Below are positions 26,351 to 34,040 of a DNA stretch of 64,000 nt, one piece after another. Below the pieces are notes generated by a model. That model did no database searches and was not told the DNA's origin. It saw nothing but the letters and a program-made list of their open reading frames with translations. Source of the DNA: Myxococcales bacterium (GTDB lineage: Bacteria > Myxococcota_A > Polyangia > Nannocystales > Nannocystaceae); NCBI GenBank assembly GCA_020633295.1, contig JACKDW010000009.1, forward strand, positions 1 through 64,000, written 5' to 3'. A program made the translations under genes and the position numbers. The first letter of the stretch is position 1. Each line of letters begins with the position of its first letter.

Positions 26351-26385
26351 AAAACAGTTCGTATGTACCAAAATAAAACAGTTCG
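26351..26385. repeat. Direct repeat AAAACAGTTCG in an AT-rich upstream region
   Basis: AAAACAGTTCG occurs at 26351-26361 and 26375-26385 (24 bases apart) with TATGTACCAAAAT between. It lies 145 bases upstream of the band-7 start. The stretch 26207-26531 has no gene. The AT-rich character and phased repeat suggest a promoter with two regulator-binding sites. Confidence 0.45.
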
Positions 26386-26531
26386 CCGCTCGGTTTTACA
26401 GCAGGGGCGAGCGCGCGCCGGCCCGAGCGCCCGTTCACGGGCCTCGGGCGCGACGCCGTCCGTCGCGCCGGCTCGGGGCGGCGACGGACGCAGCGACGGT
26501 CGCGGTCGCGGCGACGCGCGGCGACGCGCGG

Positions 26532-26897
26532 CTACTCGACCTGCAGCGTCCAGCCGCAGCGCGCGGACGCGAGCCCGCCGGCCTCGGCGAGGTCGTTGCC
26601 GAGCGGCGCGTCGAGCTGGACCTTCTGCTTGGACGCGCCGGCCTCGATGCACTCGCACGCCATCGGCAGCGCGGTGTCGGGCGGCGTGCACCGGAGCTCG
26701 CGCGGGATCTGGTCGGTGCAGCTCATCTGGATCCCGCAGCGCTCGGCGTGCTCCGAGGCGCAGGCGCCGATGGAGCTCGCGGTGCAGGCGCCCGACGAGG
26801 ACGACGCGGGCTTGTCACAGCCTGCGGCGCCGCCGATGAGGCCGAGCAGCAAGGCGAGGGGGGCGACGACGAGGAGAGAGGCGCGCGCGCGGTGCAT
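26532..26897 (-). CDS. Small Cys-rich lipoprotein
   Basis: A 121-residue protein with a typical signal (L-L-L-G-L-I-G-G-A-A-G-C-D, lipobox A-A-G-C, Cys27). A short Ser linker and a domain with eight further Cys follow (G-A-C-T-A-S-S-I-G-A-C-A-S-E-H-A-E-R-C-G, M-S-C-T-D-Q, L-R-C-T-P-P, A-C-E-C-I, A-R-C-G-W). It is probably disulphide-stabilised at the cell surface or in the periplasm. Minus strand, between the sigma-54 activator and the band-7 gene. Function unknown. Confidence 0.75.
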   Translation of the reverse strand: MHRARASLLVVAPLALLLGLIGGAAGCDKPASSSSGACTASSIGACASEHAERCGIQMSCTDQIPRELRCTPPDTALPMACECIEAGASKQKVQLDAPLGNDLAEAGGLASARCGWTLQVE

Positions 26898-26972
26898 CGC
26901 GGCGATGGCAGCACGTCAGCGCGCGGCTCGCAACATGAAACAATAAACATGCTCGATCGACCCTGTGGCCGC

Positions 26973-28541
<1,569 letters not shown>

Positions 28542-28687
28542 ACCGTTGAATGTAGCACCGACTGCTCAATTTTGGTTCACTCCCTGGTCTGCTTTGATTC
28601 GTCATGCGCGCGCGATCAGGTCGATCCGCGCGAGCGATTCCGTCGTAGAGTGCGGAGGCCGGAGCGGAGAGACGGTCGGAGATCGCC

Positions 28688-30583
28688 ATGACAGAGCTGA
28701 AGCGCGCGAGTCGGTTGAACGGGGTCGGTCGGATCGGGCGACGCGTCGCGGTGTGGGTGTGGTGGGCGATCAACGGGCTCCGGCGCGTGCTCGTGAACCT
28801 GCTCGTGCTCGGGATCGTCATCGCCGCGCTCGTCGCCGTCTGCTCGAGCGACGGCCCTGAGATCCACGACTCGACCGCGCTGGTGGTCGCGCCGCAGGGC
28901 ACGCTCGTGGAGCAGAAGAGCGGGGACCCGTCGGATCGTCTGCTCGGGTCGATCACGGGCGAGGGCCAGCAAGAGACGCTGCTGCGCGACGTCCTCGACG
29001 CGATCCGCTTCGCCAAGGACGACGCGCGCGTGAAGGCGCTCTTGCTCGACCTGAGCAAGTTTCAGGGCGGCGGCCTGAGCAAGCTGCAGGAGGTCGCGGA
29101 CGCGCTGCGTGACTACAAGGAGAGCGGCAAGCCGCTCATAGCGACGGCCGACAACTACTCGCAGGGCAGCTACTACCTCGCCGCGCTCGCCGACGAGGTG
29201 TTCGTCCACGAGCTGGGCGGCCTCCAGCTGCAGGGCTTCGGACGCTATCGCACCTACTACCGCGACGCGATCGATCGCCTCGAGGTCGACTGGAACATCT
29301 TCCGCGTCGGCAAGTTCAAGTCGGCGGTCGAGCCCTACCTGCGCAACGACATGTCCCCGGCCGCGCGCGAGGCGAACCTCGCGTGGCTCGGCGACCTGTG
29401 GGCCGCCTACATCGCGGATGTCGCCGCGGCGCGCGGGCTGGAGCCGAACGCGCTCACCGACTACGCCGAGAACTTCGAGCGCCACCTCCAGGAGGCGCGC
29501 GGCGACGCGGCTCAGGCCGCGCTCGCGGCCGGGCTCGTCGACAAGGTGGCGCAGCGCGACGTGGTGCAGAAGCGGATGATCGAGCTGGTCGGCTACCACG
29601 AGGAGAAGCACAGCTTCCACCAGGTCGCGCTCGGGCCCTACGTCGCGCAGATGCGCGAGCGTGACGCGACGAAGCCGAAGCGCGGCCCCGCGGTCGGGGT
29701 CATCGTCGCGCGCGGGACGATCATGGACGGCAAGCAGCCGGCCGGCTCGATCGGCGGCGACTCGACCGCCGCGCTGATCCGCAAGGCGCGACACGACGAC
29801 GACATCAAGGCGATCGTGCTGCGGGTCGACAGCGGAGGCGGCAGCGCGTTCGCGTCCGAGATCATTCGCCGCGAGTTCGAGCTGGCCCGCGCGGAGGGCA
29901 AGCCCGTGGTCGTGTCGATGGGCAGCGTCGCCGCCTCGGGCGGGTACTGGATCAGCACGGCGTCCGATGAGATCTGGGCGAGCCCGACGACCATCACCGG
30001 CTCGATCGGGATCTTCGGCATGTTCCCGACCTTCCAGAAGCCGATGGAGAAGTACCTCGGCGCGCGCGTCGACGGCGTAGCGACCGCGCCCGGCGCGGGC
30101 ATGCGAGTCGATCGCGCGCTCGATCCACGGCTCGCCGCCGCGTACCAGACCGGCATCGAGAACGGCTACCGTGACTTCCTCGATCGCGTCAGCGAGGCCC
30201 GCGGGATGACGCCGGAGGAGGTCGACAAGATCGCGCAGGGGCGCGTCTGGAGCGGGACCGCGGCCCACGAGCGCGGTCTCGTCGACAAGCTCGGCGGGCT
30301 CGACGGCGCGGTGGCGTCAGCGGCCTCGCGGGCGGAGCTCGAGGAGGGGGCGTATCGCGTCGAGTACGTGGAGCGGGAGCTCGAGCTCAAGGAGCGGCTC
30401 GCCAAGGAGCTCTTCAATTCTGCCCGCGCGTGGATCATCGGCGAGTCGATCGAGGAGGGCGGCGTCGCCCGCGGTGGACCGTACTCTGAGGTGCTCGCGC
30501 TGTTCGCGGAGCAAGCGCGTCTGCTCGCCTCGTTCAACGATCCCAATGGCCTGTACGCGTACGAGATGATCGACGTCGACTAG
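28688..30583 (+). CDS. sppA: Signal peptide peptidase SppA, 67-kDa type
   Basis: A 631-residue protein with one N-terminal membrane helix (about 33-52) and two tandem peptidase-S49 domains. The catalytic Lys is K209 in F-R-V-G-K-F-K-S-A-V-E-P (N-terminal domain). The nucleophile is S417 in G-S-V-A-A-S-G-G-Y-W (C-terminal domain). V-D-S-G-G-G-S-A-F-A-S lines the active site. The length fits the E. coli-type enzyme rather than the short archaeal or Bacillus form. It digests leftover signal peptides in the membrane. ATG at 28688 lies next to a possible regulatory region shared with the divergent sigma-54 activator. Confidence 0.95.
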   Translation: MTELKRASRLNGVGRIGRRVAVWVWWAINGLRRVLVNLLVLGIVIAALVAVCSSDGPEIHDSTALVVAPQGTLVEQKSGDPSDRLLGSITGEGQQETLLRDVLDAIRFAKDDARVKALLLDLSKFQGGGLSKLQEVADALRDYKESGKPLIATADNYSQGSYYLAALADEVFVHELGGLQLQGFGRYRTYYRDAIDRLEVDWNIFRVGKFKSAVEPYLRNDMSPAAREANLAWLGDLWAAYIADVAAARGLEPNALTDYAENFERHLQEARGDAAQAALAAGLVDKVAQRDVVQKRMIELVGYHEEKHSFHQVALGPYVAQMRERDATKPKRGPAVGVIVARGTIMDGKQPAGSIGGDSTAALIRKARHDDDIKAIVLRVDSGGGSAFASEIIRREFELARAEGKPVVVSMGSVAASGGYWISTASDEIWASPTTITGSIGIFGMFPTFQKPMEKYLGARVDGVATAPGAGMRVDRALDPRLAAAYQTGIENGYRDFLDRVSEARGMTPEEVDKIAQGRVWSGTAAHERGLVDKLGGLDGAVASAASRAELEEGAYRVEYVERELELKERLAKELFNSARAWIIGESIEEGGVARGGPYSEVLALFAEQARLLASFNDPNGLYAYEMIDVD

Positions 30584-30634
30584 GCGGTCGAGTCGCGTGC
30601 GTAGTCGTTCGATCGGGACGCCCGGCTCTGCTCC

Positions 30635-31555
30635 ATGCCCTCTCGCGAATTCACCCGCGCGCTGCGCTCGATCCGCGTCTGGGCTGAGCAGGCCCGAACC
30701 GAGACCGGCGCGCTCGATCTCGCCGGGTTGCGCGACGCGACCGACGGCGGGTTCATACCTGTCCCTGAGGGCATCACCATCCTGGACGCGCGGATCGGCG
30801 AGCTGGCTGCGGAGTGGGTGCTCGACCGCGCGAGTGACCCCGCGCGCAGGCTCCTGTACCTCCATGGCGGCGGGTATCTCGCGGGCGGCCTGGCGTCCCA
30901 CCGCCCGCTCGTCGCCGCGATCGCGCGCGCGTCGGGTTGCAGCGTGCTCGTGCCGGCCTACCGCCTCGCGCCGGAGCACCCGTTCCCCGCCGCAGTCGAG
31001 GACGCCGTGTTGGCCTACCAATACCTGCGAGCGCACGGCCCCCGCGGAGACGCGGCGATCGACGCCGTGCCTGGCGGACGCGTCTTCATCGCGGGGGACT
31101 CGGCGGGCGGGGGACTCACGCTCGCGTGCATGCTGCGGACGCGCGAGGGCGGGATCCCGCTCCCCCACGCCGCGGTCACCCTGTCGGCGTACACCGACTG
31201 CGCGCTCACGGGGGACTCCATGCGCACCCGCGCCGAGGTCGACCCTGTTATCGGCTTGAAGATGATCCCCGAGGCGGTCGCCCTGTACCTCGCGGGCGCG
31301 GATCCTCGTGACCCCCTGGCGTCGCCGCTGTACGGAGATCCCGCCGGCTTCCCGCCGCTGCTGATGCAGGTCGGCGACGCAGAGCTCCTGCGTGACGACA
31401 CGGTTCGTTTCGCCGAGCGCGCGCGCGAGCGCGGCGTGGACGTCACGCTCGAGGTCTGGCCCGACATGATCCACGTCTGGCAGCTGTTCACCGGCGTGTT
31501 CCCCGAGGCGCAGGCCGCCGTCGAGCGCGTCGGCGCCTTCCTGCGAGCTCACTAG
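30635..31555 (+). CDS. Alpha/beta hydrolase, hormone-sensitive-lipase type
   Basis: A 306-residue esterase/lipase. The HSL-family oxyanion motif L-H-G-G-G-Y-L-A-G-G lies at about 76-85, the nucleophile elbow is G-D-S-A-G-G-G (about 153-159), and Y-R-L-A-P-E-H-P-F-P-A-A is diagnostic of the family. The acid is D near 247 (V-G-D-A-E-L-L) and the His near 278 (D-M-I-H-V-W-Q-L-F). It hydrolyses acyl esters; the substrate is unknown. It is 51 bases downstream of sppA, co-directional, and converges on the tRNA array. No signal peptide, so cytoplasmic. Confidence 0.92.
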   Translation: MPSREFTRALRSIRVWAEQARTETGALDLAGLRDATDGGFIPVPEGITILDARIGELAAEWVLDRASDPARRLLYLHGGGYLAGGLASHRPLVAAIARASGCSVLVPAYRLAPEHPFPAAVEDAVLAYQYLRAHGPRGDAAIDAVPGGRVFIAGDSAGGGLTLACMLRTREGGIPLPHAAVTLSAYTDCALTGDSMRTRAEVDPVIGLKMIPEAVALYLAGADPRDPLASPLYGDPAGFPPLLMQVGDAELLRDDTVRFAERARERGVDVTLEVWPDMIHVWQLFTGVFPEAQAAVERVGAFLRAH

Positions 31556-31574
31556 CTCAGGGTGCTGAATTGAC

Positions 31575-31598
31575 GACGCCCGAGCGCGCTCGGGCGTC
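31575..31598. terminator. Perfect 24-bp palindrome at the end of the tRNA array
   Basis: GACGCCCGAGCG then CGCTCGGGCGTC forms an uninterrupted 12-bp stem. It lies 20 bases after the plus-strand hydrolase stop and 38 bases beyond the last tRNA on the minus strand, so it probably terminates both transcripts. No strong T-run. Confidence 0.6.
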
Positions 31599-31635
31599 TC
31601 GCGCGTCGTTCTTCACGTGTGGTGTTGGTAGGGAG

Positions 31636-31708
31636 CGAGCCCGGAAGGAATCGAACCTTCGACCTGCGGAGTAAGAAGCCGCCGCTCTCCCAATTGAGCT
31701 ACGGGCCC
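31636..31708 (-). tRNA. tRNA-Lys (CTT), last in the array
   Basis: 73 bases. The acceptor GGGCCCG pairs with CGGGCTC and the discriminator is G. D-arm GCTC/GAGC; anticodon loop TTCTTAC gives anticodon CTT; T-loop TTCGATT. The base pair below the loop (31-39, C-T) is mismatched. No encoded CCA. Confidence 0.92.
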
Positions 31709-31779
31709 AGGAGGATTGACGCTCGAGAGTTCGAGCGTCCGTCGCGTTGAGGTTCGTCAACACGTGGTGGTAGTGGGAG

Positions 31780-31852
31780 CGAGCCCGGAAGGAATTGAAC
31801 CTTCGACCTGCGGGGTAAGAAGCCGCCGCTCTCCCAATTGAGCTACGGGCCC
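31780..31852 (-). tRNA. tRNA-Lys (CTT), second copy
   Basis: 73 bases, differing from the copy at 31636-31708 at only two positions (base 39 and the T-loop TTCAATT). The arrangement and missing CCA are the same. A recent tandem duplication; the spacer between them holds the hairpin GACGCTCGA-GAGT-TCGAGCGTC at 31718-31739. Confidence 0.92.
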
Positions 31853-31860
31853 TGGCGGTG

Positions 31861-31932
31861 CGAGCAGGGAGGGAGTCGAACCCCCGTCTTCCGGGTAAAA
31901 GCCGGACGCAACTGCCTCTGTGCTACCTGCCC
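31861..31932 (-). tRNA. tRNA-Lys (TTT)
   Basis: 72 bases. The acceptor GGGCAGG pairs with CCTGCTC; anticodon stem TCCGG/CCGGA with loop CTTTTAC gives anticodon TTT. The D-arm is irregular (GCAC against TTGC, short loop) and the T-arm is GGGGG/CCCTC. Discriminator G, no CCA. Only eight bases separate it from the CTT gene downstream. Confidence 0.85.
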
Positions 31933-31980
31933 GCGGAGCGACCGCTGTTCGCGGCCGCGCGCGGCTCTGCGAGAGCCTGC

Positions 31981-32028
31981 AGGCCCACGCCGCGAGAACG
32001 CTCTCTCGAGCGCGCGCCGCGTGGGCCT
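31981..32028. other. Inverted repeat in the Lys(TTT)-Phe spacer
   Basis: AGGCCCACGC (31981-31990) is the exact reverse complement of GCGTGGGCCT (32019-32028). The loop between contains further complementary CG-rich bases. It is one of many spacer hairpins in the array. Confidence 0.6.
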
Positions 32029-32061
32029 AGCGTTTCGCGCGGGGTTTGTACGGTCTTGGTG

Positions 32062-32134
32062 TGCCCCGGGACGGGTTCGAACCGCCGACGCGTGAGTCTT
32101 CAGCACACCGCTCTACCAGCTGAGCTACCGGGGC
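32062..32134 (-). tRNA. tRNA-Phe (GAA), copy 1
   Basis: 73 bases. The acceptor GCCCCGG/CCGGGGC is perfect with discriminator A. Anticodon loop CTGAAGA gives GAA. The anticodon stem GTGTG/CTCAC has one T-T mismatch. T-loop TTCGAAC. No CCA. Of the three Phe copies this one has the discriminator expected for Phe, but the weaker anticodon stem. Confidence 0.9.
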
Positions 32135-32148
32135 GTGACGCCGAGTTC

Positions 32149-32174
32149 GCCAGCCCGCGTGGACGCGAGCTGGC
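32149..32174. other. Spacer hairpin 5' of tRNA-Phe copy 1
   Basis: GCCAGC...GCTGGC with an inner CGCG/CGCG pairing. The flank CCGGTAAA on the plus strand (TTTACCGGGCC in transcript sense) is repeated at the hairpins before Phe copies 2 and 3, showing that hairpin plus tRNA were duplicated together. Confidence 0.6.
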
Positions 32175-32342
32175 CCGGTAAACACGTGGCCTCGCGCGAC
32201 GAGACCGCACGCGCGCAGCTCCGCCCGGTACCGGGCGCCGCGCTCGCGGATGTGTACGATGCTGTGCATGGGTCTTCGCTCCGCGTGAAGGGTTACAGGG
32301 GGCTGCCGTGGCAGCGACGAGGGACTTGGTTGGGGGGCAGAG

Positions 32343-32414
32343 CGCCCCAGGGCGGGGTTGAACCGCCGACGCGTGGATTTTCACTCCACCGCTCTACCGC
32401 TGAGCTACCGGGGC
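32343..32414 (-). tRNA. tRNA-Phe (GAA), copy 2
   Basis: 72 bases. Acceptor GCCCCGG/CTGGGGC; anticodon stem GTGGA/TCCAC with loop GTGAAAA gives GAA. Base 32 is G, which is unusual. Discriminator G rather than A, no CCA. T-loop TTCAACC. Confidence 0.85.
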
Positions 32415-32428
32415 GTAGGGCCGAGTTC

Positions 32429-32453
32429 GCCGGCTCGCGCGTGGCGAGCCGGC
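32429..32453. other. Spacer hairpin 5' of tRNA-Phe copy 2
   Basis: GCCGGCTCGC - GCGTG - GCGAGCCGGC, a perfect 10-bp stem with a 5-base loop, followed on the plus strand by CCGGTAAA. Confidence 0.65.
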
Positions 32454-32604
32454 CCGGTAAAAGCGGGACCGCGGCGGGCGAGCACACGTGTCGCGTCGGG
32501 TCGTTCACGACGCGTGACACGCTCACTGGATGGCTGGACGCTACGCATGACGCTCGCTCCGCATGAGGGGTTGAAGCAAGGAGATGGGTGAAGAGGACGA
32601 GGAG

Positions 32605-32676
32605 AGCCCCAGGGCGGGATCGAACCGCCGCTGCGTGGAACTTCAATCCACCGCTCTACCGCTGAGCTACCGGGGC
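32605..32676 (-). tRNA. tRNA-Phe (GAA), copy 3
   Basis: 72 bases. Acceptor GCCCCGG/CTGGGGC; anticodon stem GTGGA/TCCAC with loop TTGAAGT gives GAA; T-loop TTCGATC. The discriminator is T. The three Phe copies therefore carry A, G and T at position 73, although PheRS normally prefers A. No CCA. Confidence 0.87.
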
Positions 32677-32692
32677 GTGCTGGGTGACGCTC

Positions 32693-32716
32693 GCCGACCC
32701 GCGATCGCGGGTCGGC
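32693..32716. other. Spacer hairpin 5' of tRNA-Phe copy 3
   Basis: A perfect 24-base palindrome, GCCGACCCGCGA then TCGCGGGTCGGC, followed on the plus strand by CCGGTAAA as at the other two Phe spacers. Confidence 0.65.
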
Positions 32717-32732
32717 CCGGTAAAGATGTAAG

Positions 32733-32805
32733 GGTGTGCGACGGGACTCGAACCCGCAACGACCGGAATCACAATCCGGCGCTCTACCATTGAGCTACGC
32801 ACACC
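32733..32805 (-). tRNA. tRNA-His (GTG)
   Basis: 73 bases including the extra 5' G (G-1) opposite C73, the identity pair for HisRS. Acceptor GTGTGCG/CGCACAC; anticodon stem CCGGA/TCCGG with loop TTGTGAT gives GTG; T-loop TTCGAGT. No CCA. Confidence 0.95.
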
Positions 32806-32891
32806 GTAGGGATGGTGATGCGCGCTCGAGTCACAGGAGCTGCTCGCGGCGTTCATGGTGCTGCTCGTCGTGGCTTCGTGGAGGGAGGGTG

Positions 32892-32965
32892 GATGAGAAG
32901 GGATGAGGATGAGAGGGGATGAGGATGAGAAGGGATGAGGATGAGAAGGGATGAGGATGAGAGAG
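32892..32965. repeat. 16-bp minisatellite inside the tRNA array
   Basis: GATGAGAAGGGATGAG is repeated 4.6 times head to tail (32892, 32908, 32924, 32940, partial at 32956), with one A to G change in unit 2. It fills the spacer between tRNA-His and tRNA-Val(GAC). Copy number is likely to vary by slippage. Confidence 0.9.
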
Positions 32966-33037
32966 TCGGCCCGGGAGGGATCGAACCTCCGACCCCTCGC
33001 GTGTCATGCGAGTGCTCTACCGCTGAGCTACGGACCG
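32966..33037 (-). tRNA. tRNA-Val (GAC)
   Basis: 72 bases. Acceptor CGGTCCG/CGGGCCG with C1-G72 and discriminator A. Anticodon stem CTCGC/GCGAG with loop ATGACAC gives GAC. T-loop TTCGATC. No CCA. C1-G72 is unusual for a Val tRNA and is shared with the Val(CAC) and both Ile genes, so these four are probably related by duplication. Confidence 0.9.
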
Positions 33038-33057
33038 ATACGGTGGTTTCTGATGAA

Positions 33058-33129
33058 TCGGCCCAGGAGGGATCGAACCTCCGACCTCTCGCGTGTGAAG
33101 CGAGCGCTCTCCCGCTGAGCTACGGACCG
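33058..33129 (-). tRNA. tRNA-Val (CAC)
   Basis: 72 bases. It is nearly identical to Val(GAC) outside the anticodon loop, which is TTCACAC and gives CAC. Same CGGTCCG acceptor and discriminator A. Twenty bases separate the two. No CCA. Confidence 0.91.
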
Positions 33130-33191
33130 GGGCGGGTGGTGATGAAGTCGAGTCGTGGGGTGTCGCGTCGCAAGGCTGGCCGCGTGAGGAG

Positions 33192-33259
33192 TCGGCCCGG
33201 GAGGAGTCGAACCTCCGACCCCCGCTTATCAGACGAGAGATCAGACCGCTGACGAGCCG
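33192..33259 (-). tRNA. Degenerate tRNA-Ile (GAT)-like gene
   Basis: 68 bases. From the anticodon to the 3' end it matches the tRNA-Ile at 33286-33358 (loop CTGATAA, anticodon GAT, T-loop TTCGACT). The 5' half is altered. The acceptor strand is CGGCTCG, still able to pair with CGGGCCG, but the canonical GCTC/GAGC D-arm is replaced by TCAG-CGGT-CTGA with a four-base loop. It may be a pseudogene, yet the retained acceptor pairing suggests selection or compensatory change. Confidence 0.55.
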
Positions 33260-33285
33260 GTTGGTGGTTGTCTGGATATCGAGAG

Positions 33286-33358
33286 TCGGCCCGGGAGGAG
33301 TTGAACCTCCGACCCCCCGCTTATCAGGCGAGTGCTCTGACCACTGAGCTACGGACCG
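33286..33358 (-). tRNA. tRNA-Ile (GAT)
   Basis: 73 bases. Acceptor CGGTCCG/CGGGCCG, discriminator A. D-arm GCTC/GAGC; anticodon stem CTCGC/GCGGG with loop CCTGATAA trimmed to seven bases CTGATAA, anticodon GAT; T-loop TTCAACT. The acceptor is the same as in the neighbouring Val genes, so this Ile gene may have arisen from a Val gene by anticodon change. No CCA. Confidence 0.88.
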
Positions 33359-33390
33359 GAATTTCGACGCGCGCGCGTCGTCGTGGGAAG

Positions 33391-33462
33391 TAGGCCCGGA
33401 GGGAATCGCACCCCCGACCCGCTGTTTGTAAGACAGCCGCTCTCCTGCTGAGCTACGGGCCC
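33391..33462 (-). tRNA. tRNA-Val (TAC)
   Basis: 72 bases. Acceptor GGGCCCG/CGGGCCT (G1-T72 wobble), discriminator A. Anticodon stem GCTGT/ACAGC with loop CTTACAA gives TAC. The T-loop is TGCGATT instead of TTCGATT, losing T55. The acceptor differs from the other two Val genes. No CCA. Confidence 0.85.
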
Positions 33463-33495
33463 AATGTGATGTCAAGTTCGTCTCGCTTGTGCCAG

Positions 33496-33518
33496 CGAGG
33501 ACCGCGTCGCGGTCCTCG
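33496..33518. other. Spacer hairpin between Val(TAC) and Asp
   Basis: CGAGGACCGC - GTC - GCGGTCCTCG: perfect 10-bp stem, 3-base loop. Confidence 0.65.
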
Positions 33519-33526
33519 TGGGCGAG

Positions 33527-33598
33527 CGGGGCGTACGGGATTCGAACCCGCGACCCTCCGGCTGACAACCGGATGCGCTACCGCTGCGCTAACGCCCC
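33527..33598 (-). tRNA. tRNA-Asp (GTC), copy 1
   Basis: 72 bases. Acceptor GGGGCGT/ACGCCCC, discriminator G as expected for Asp. D-arm GCGC/GCGC; anticodon stem TCCGG/CCGGA with loop TTGTCAG gives GTC; T-loop TTCGAAT. No CCA. Confidence 0.95.
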
Positions 33599-33661
33599 TC
33601 GCGTTCGTCCGCGTGCGACGTGGACCACGTCGCGGGGCTTGGTATCGAGCTGTGCGTTCAT
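33578..33661 (-). CDS. Leader-like small ORF B running into tRNA-Asp copy 1
   Basis: ATG 33661 to TAG 33578, 27 codons, with GGAG six bases before the ATG. The peptide begins M-N-A-Q-L-D-T-K-P-R-D-V-V-H-V-A-R and its last nine codons lie inside the tRNA-Asp gene, where the D-loop GGTA supplies the stop. The first bases match leader A (34220-34315): both have CACGGA before a TCATGAA start and then CACAGCTCGAT. D-V-V-H-V is encoded by the palindrome at 33615-33633. It may be a decayed copy of the leader; translation is unproven. Confidence 0.35.
   Translation of the reverse strand: MNAQLDTKPRDVVHVARGRTRGALAQR
33615..33633. other. Spacer hairpin inside leader-like ORF B
   Basis: GCGACGTGG - A - CCACGTCGC, nine perfect pairs. 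A second hairpin in the same spacer, CCAGGTCGC - GCCGTA - GCGACCTGG, lies at 33690-33713. Confidence 0.65.
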
Positions 33662-33755
33662 GACGAGCTCCGTGCGGGTGTGCGAGGGACCAGGTCGCGC
33701 CGTAGCGACCTGGCGCCGTGGGGGAGGATGGGAGGGGGAGGAGTTTGAGTGAGAG

Positions 33756-33827
33756 CGGGGCGTACGGGATTCGAACCCGCAACCTTCCGGCTGACAACCG
33801 GGTGCGCTACCGTTGCGCCAACGCCCC
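33756..33827 (-). tRNA. tRNA-Asp (GTC), copy 2
   Basis: 72 bases, close to copy 1. Acceptor GGGGCGT/ACGCCCC, discriminator G, anticodon loop TTGTCAG. The outer anticodon-stem pair is C-A, a mismatch that copy 1 does not have. No CCA. Confidence 0.92.
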
Positions 33828-33887
33828 GTGTCCGGCGCGCGCGACGTAGCCTACGTCGCCGGACACGGTATCGAGTCGCGTCTTCAT
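33807..33887 (-). CDS. Leader-like small ORF C running into tRNA-Asp copy 2
   Basis: ATG 33887 to TAG 33807, 26 codons, with GAGG and AGGA upstream. The peptide begins M-K-T-R-L-D-T-V-S-G-D-V-G-Y-V-A-R, aligned with ORF B (L-D-T, D-V-x-x-V-A-R), and both end A-L-A-Q-R inside the tRNA. The hairpin GCGACGTAG-C-CTACGTCGC (33841-33859) encodes D-V-G-Y-V. Upstream, GAACTGACAGTTC (33906-33918) is a perfect odd palindrome that may be an operator. Translation is unproven. Confidence 0.35.
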   Translation of the reverse strand: MKTRLDTVSGDVGYVARAGHGALAQR

Positions 33888-33962
33888 GATCCTGCCTCTA
33901 ATCCGAACTGTCAGTTCGAGAGTGCGTTGATAAAGTGATGCGATTCAATCATCGCATGCTGA

Positions 33963-34034
33963 AGCTGATGGCGGGATTTGAACCCGCGATCTTCTCCTTA
34001 CCAAGGAGACGCTCTACCGCTGAGCCACATCAGC
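33963..34034 (-). tRNA. tRNA-Thr (GGT)
   Basis: 72 bases. Acceptor GCTGATG/CATCAGC; anticodon stem TCTCC/GGAGA with loop TTGGTAA gives GGT; T-loop TTCAAAT. The discriminator is T. No CCA. Confidence 0.94.
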
Positions 34035-34040
34035 GCGGGA

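Noticed and set aside
32027..32269. Peptide frame containing A-P-V-A-Q-L-V-E-R and G-G-S-N-P over a tRNA-Phe gene.
   Set aside because: That phrase is the usual result of translating a tRNA gene and its T-arm; the body is not a protein gene. The start site is noted only as part of the repeated spacer pattern.
33906..33918. GAACTGACAGTTC as an SOS (LexA) box.
   Set aside because: The half-sites are separated by five bases instead of the four of the GAAC-N4-GTTC type, and no SOS gene is adjacent. It may still be an operator for another protein.
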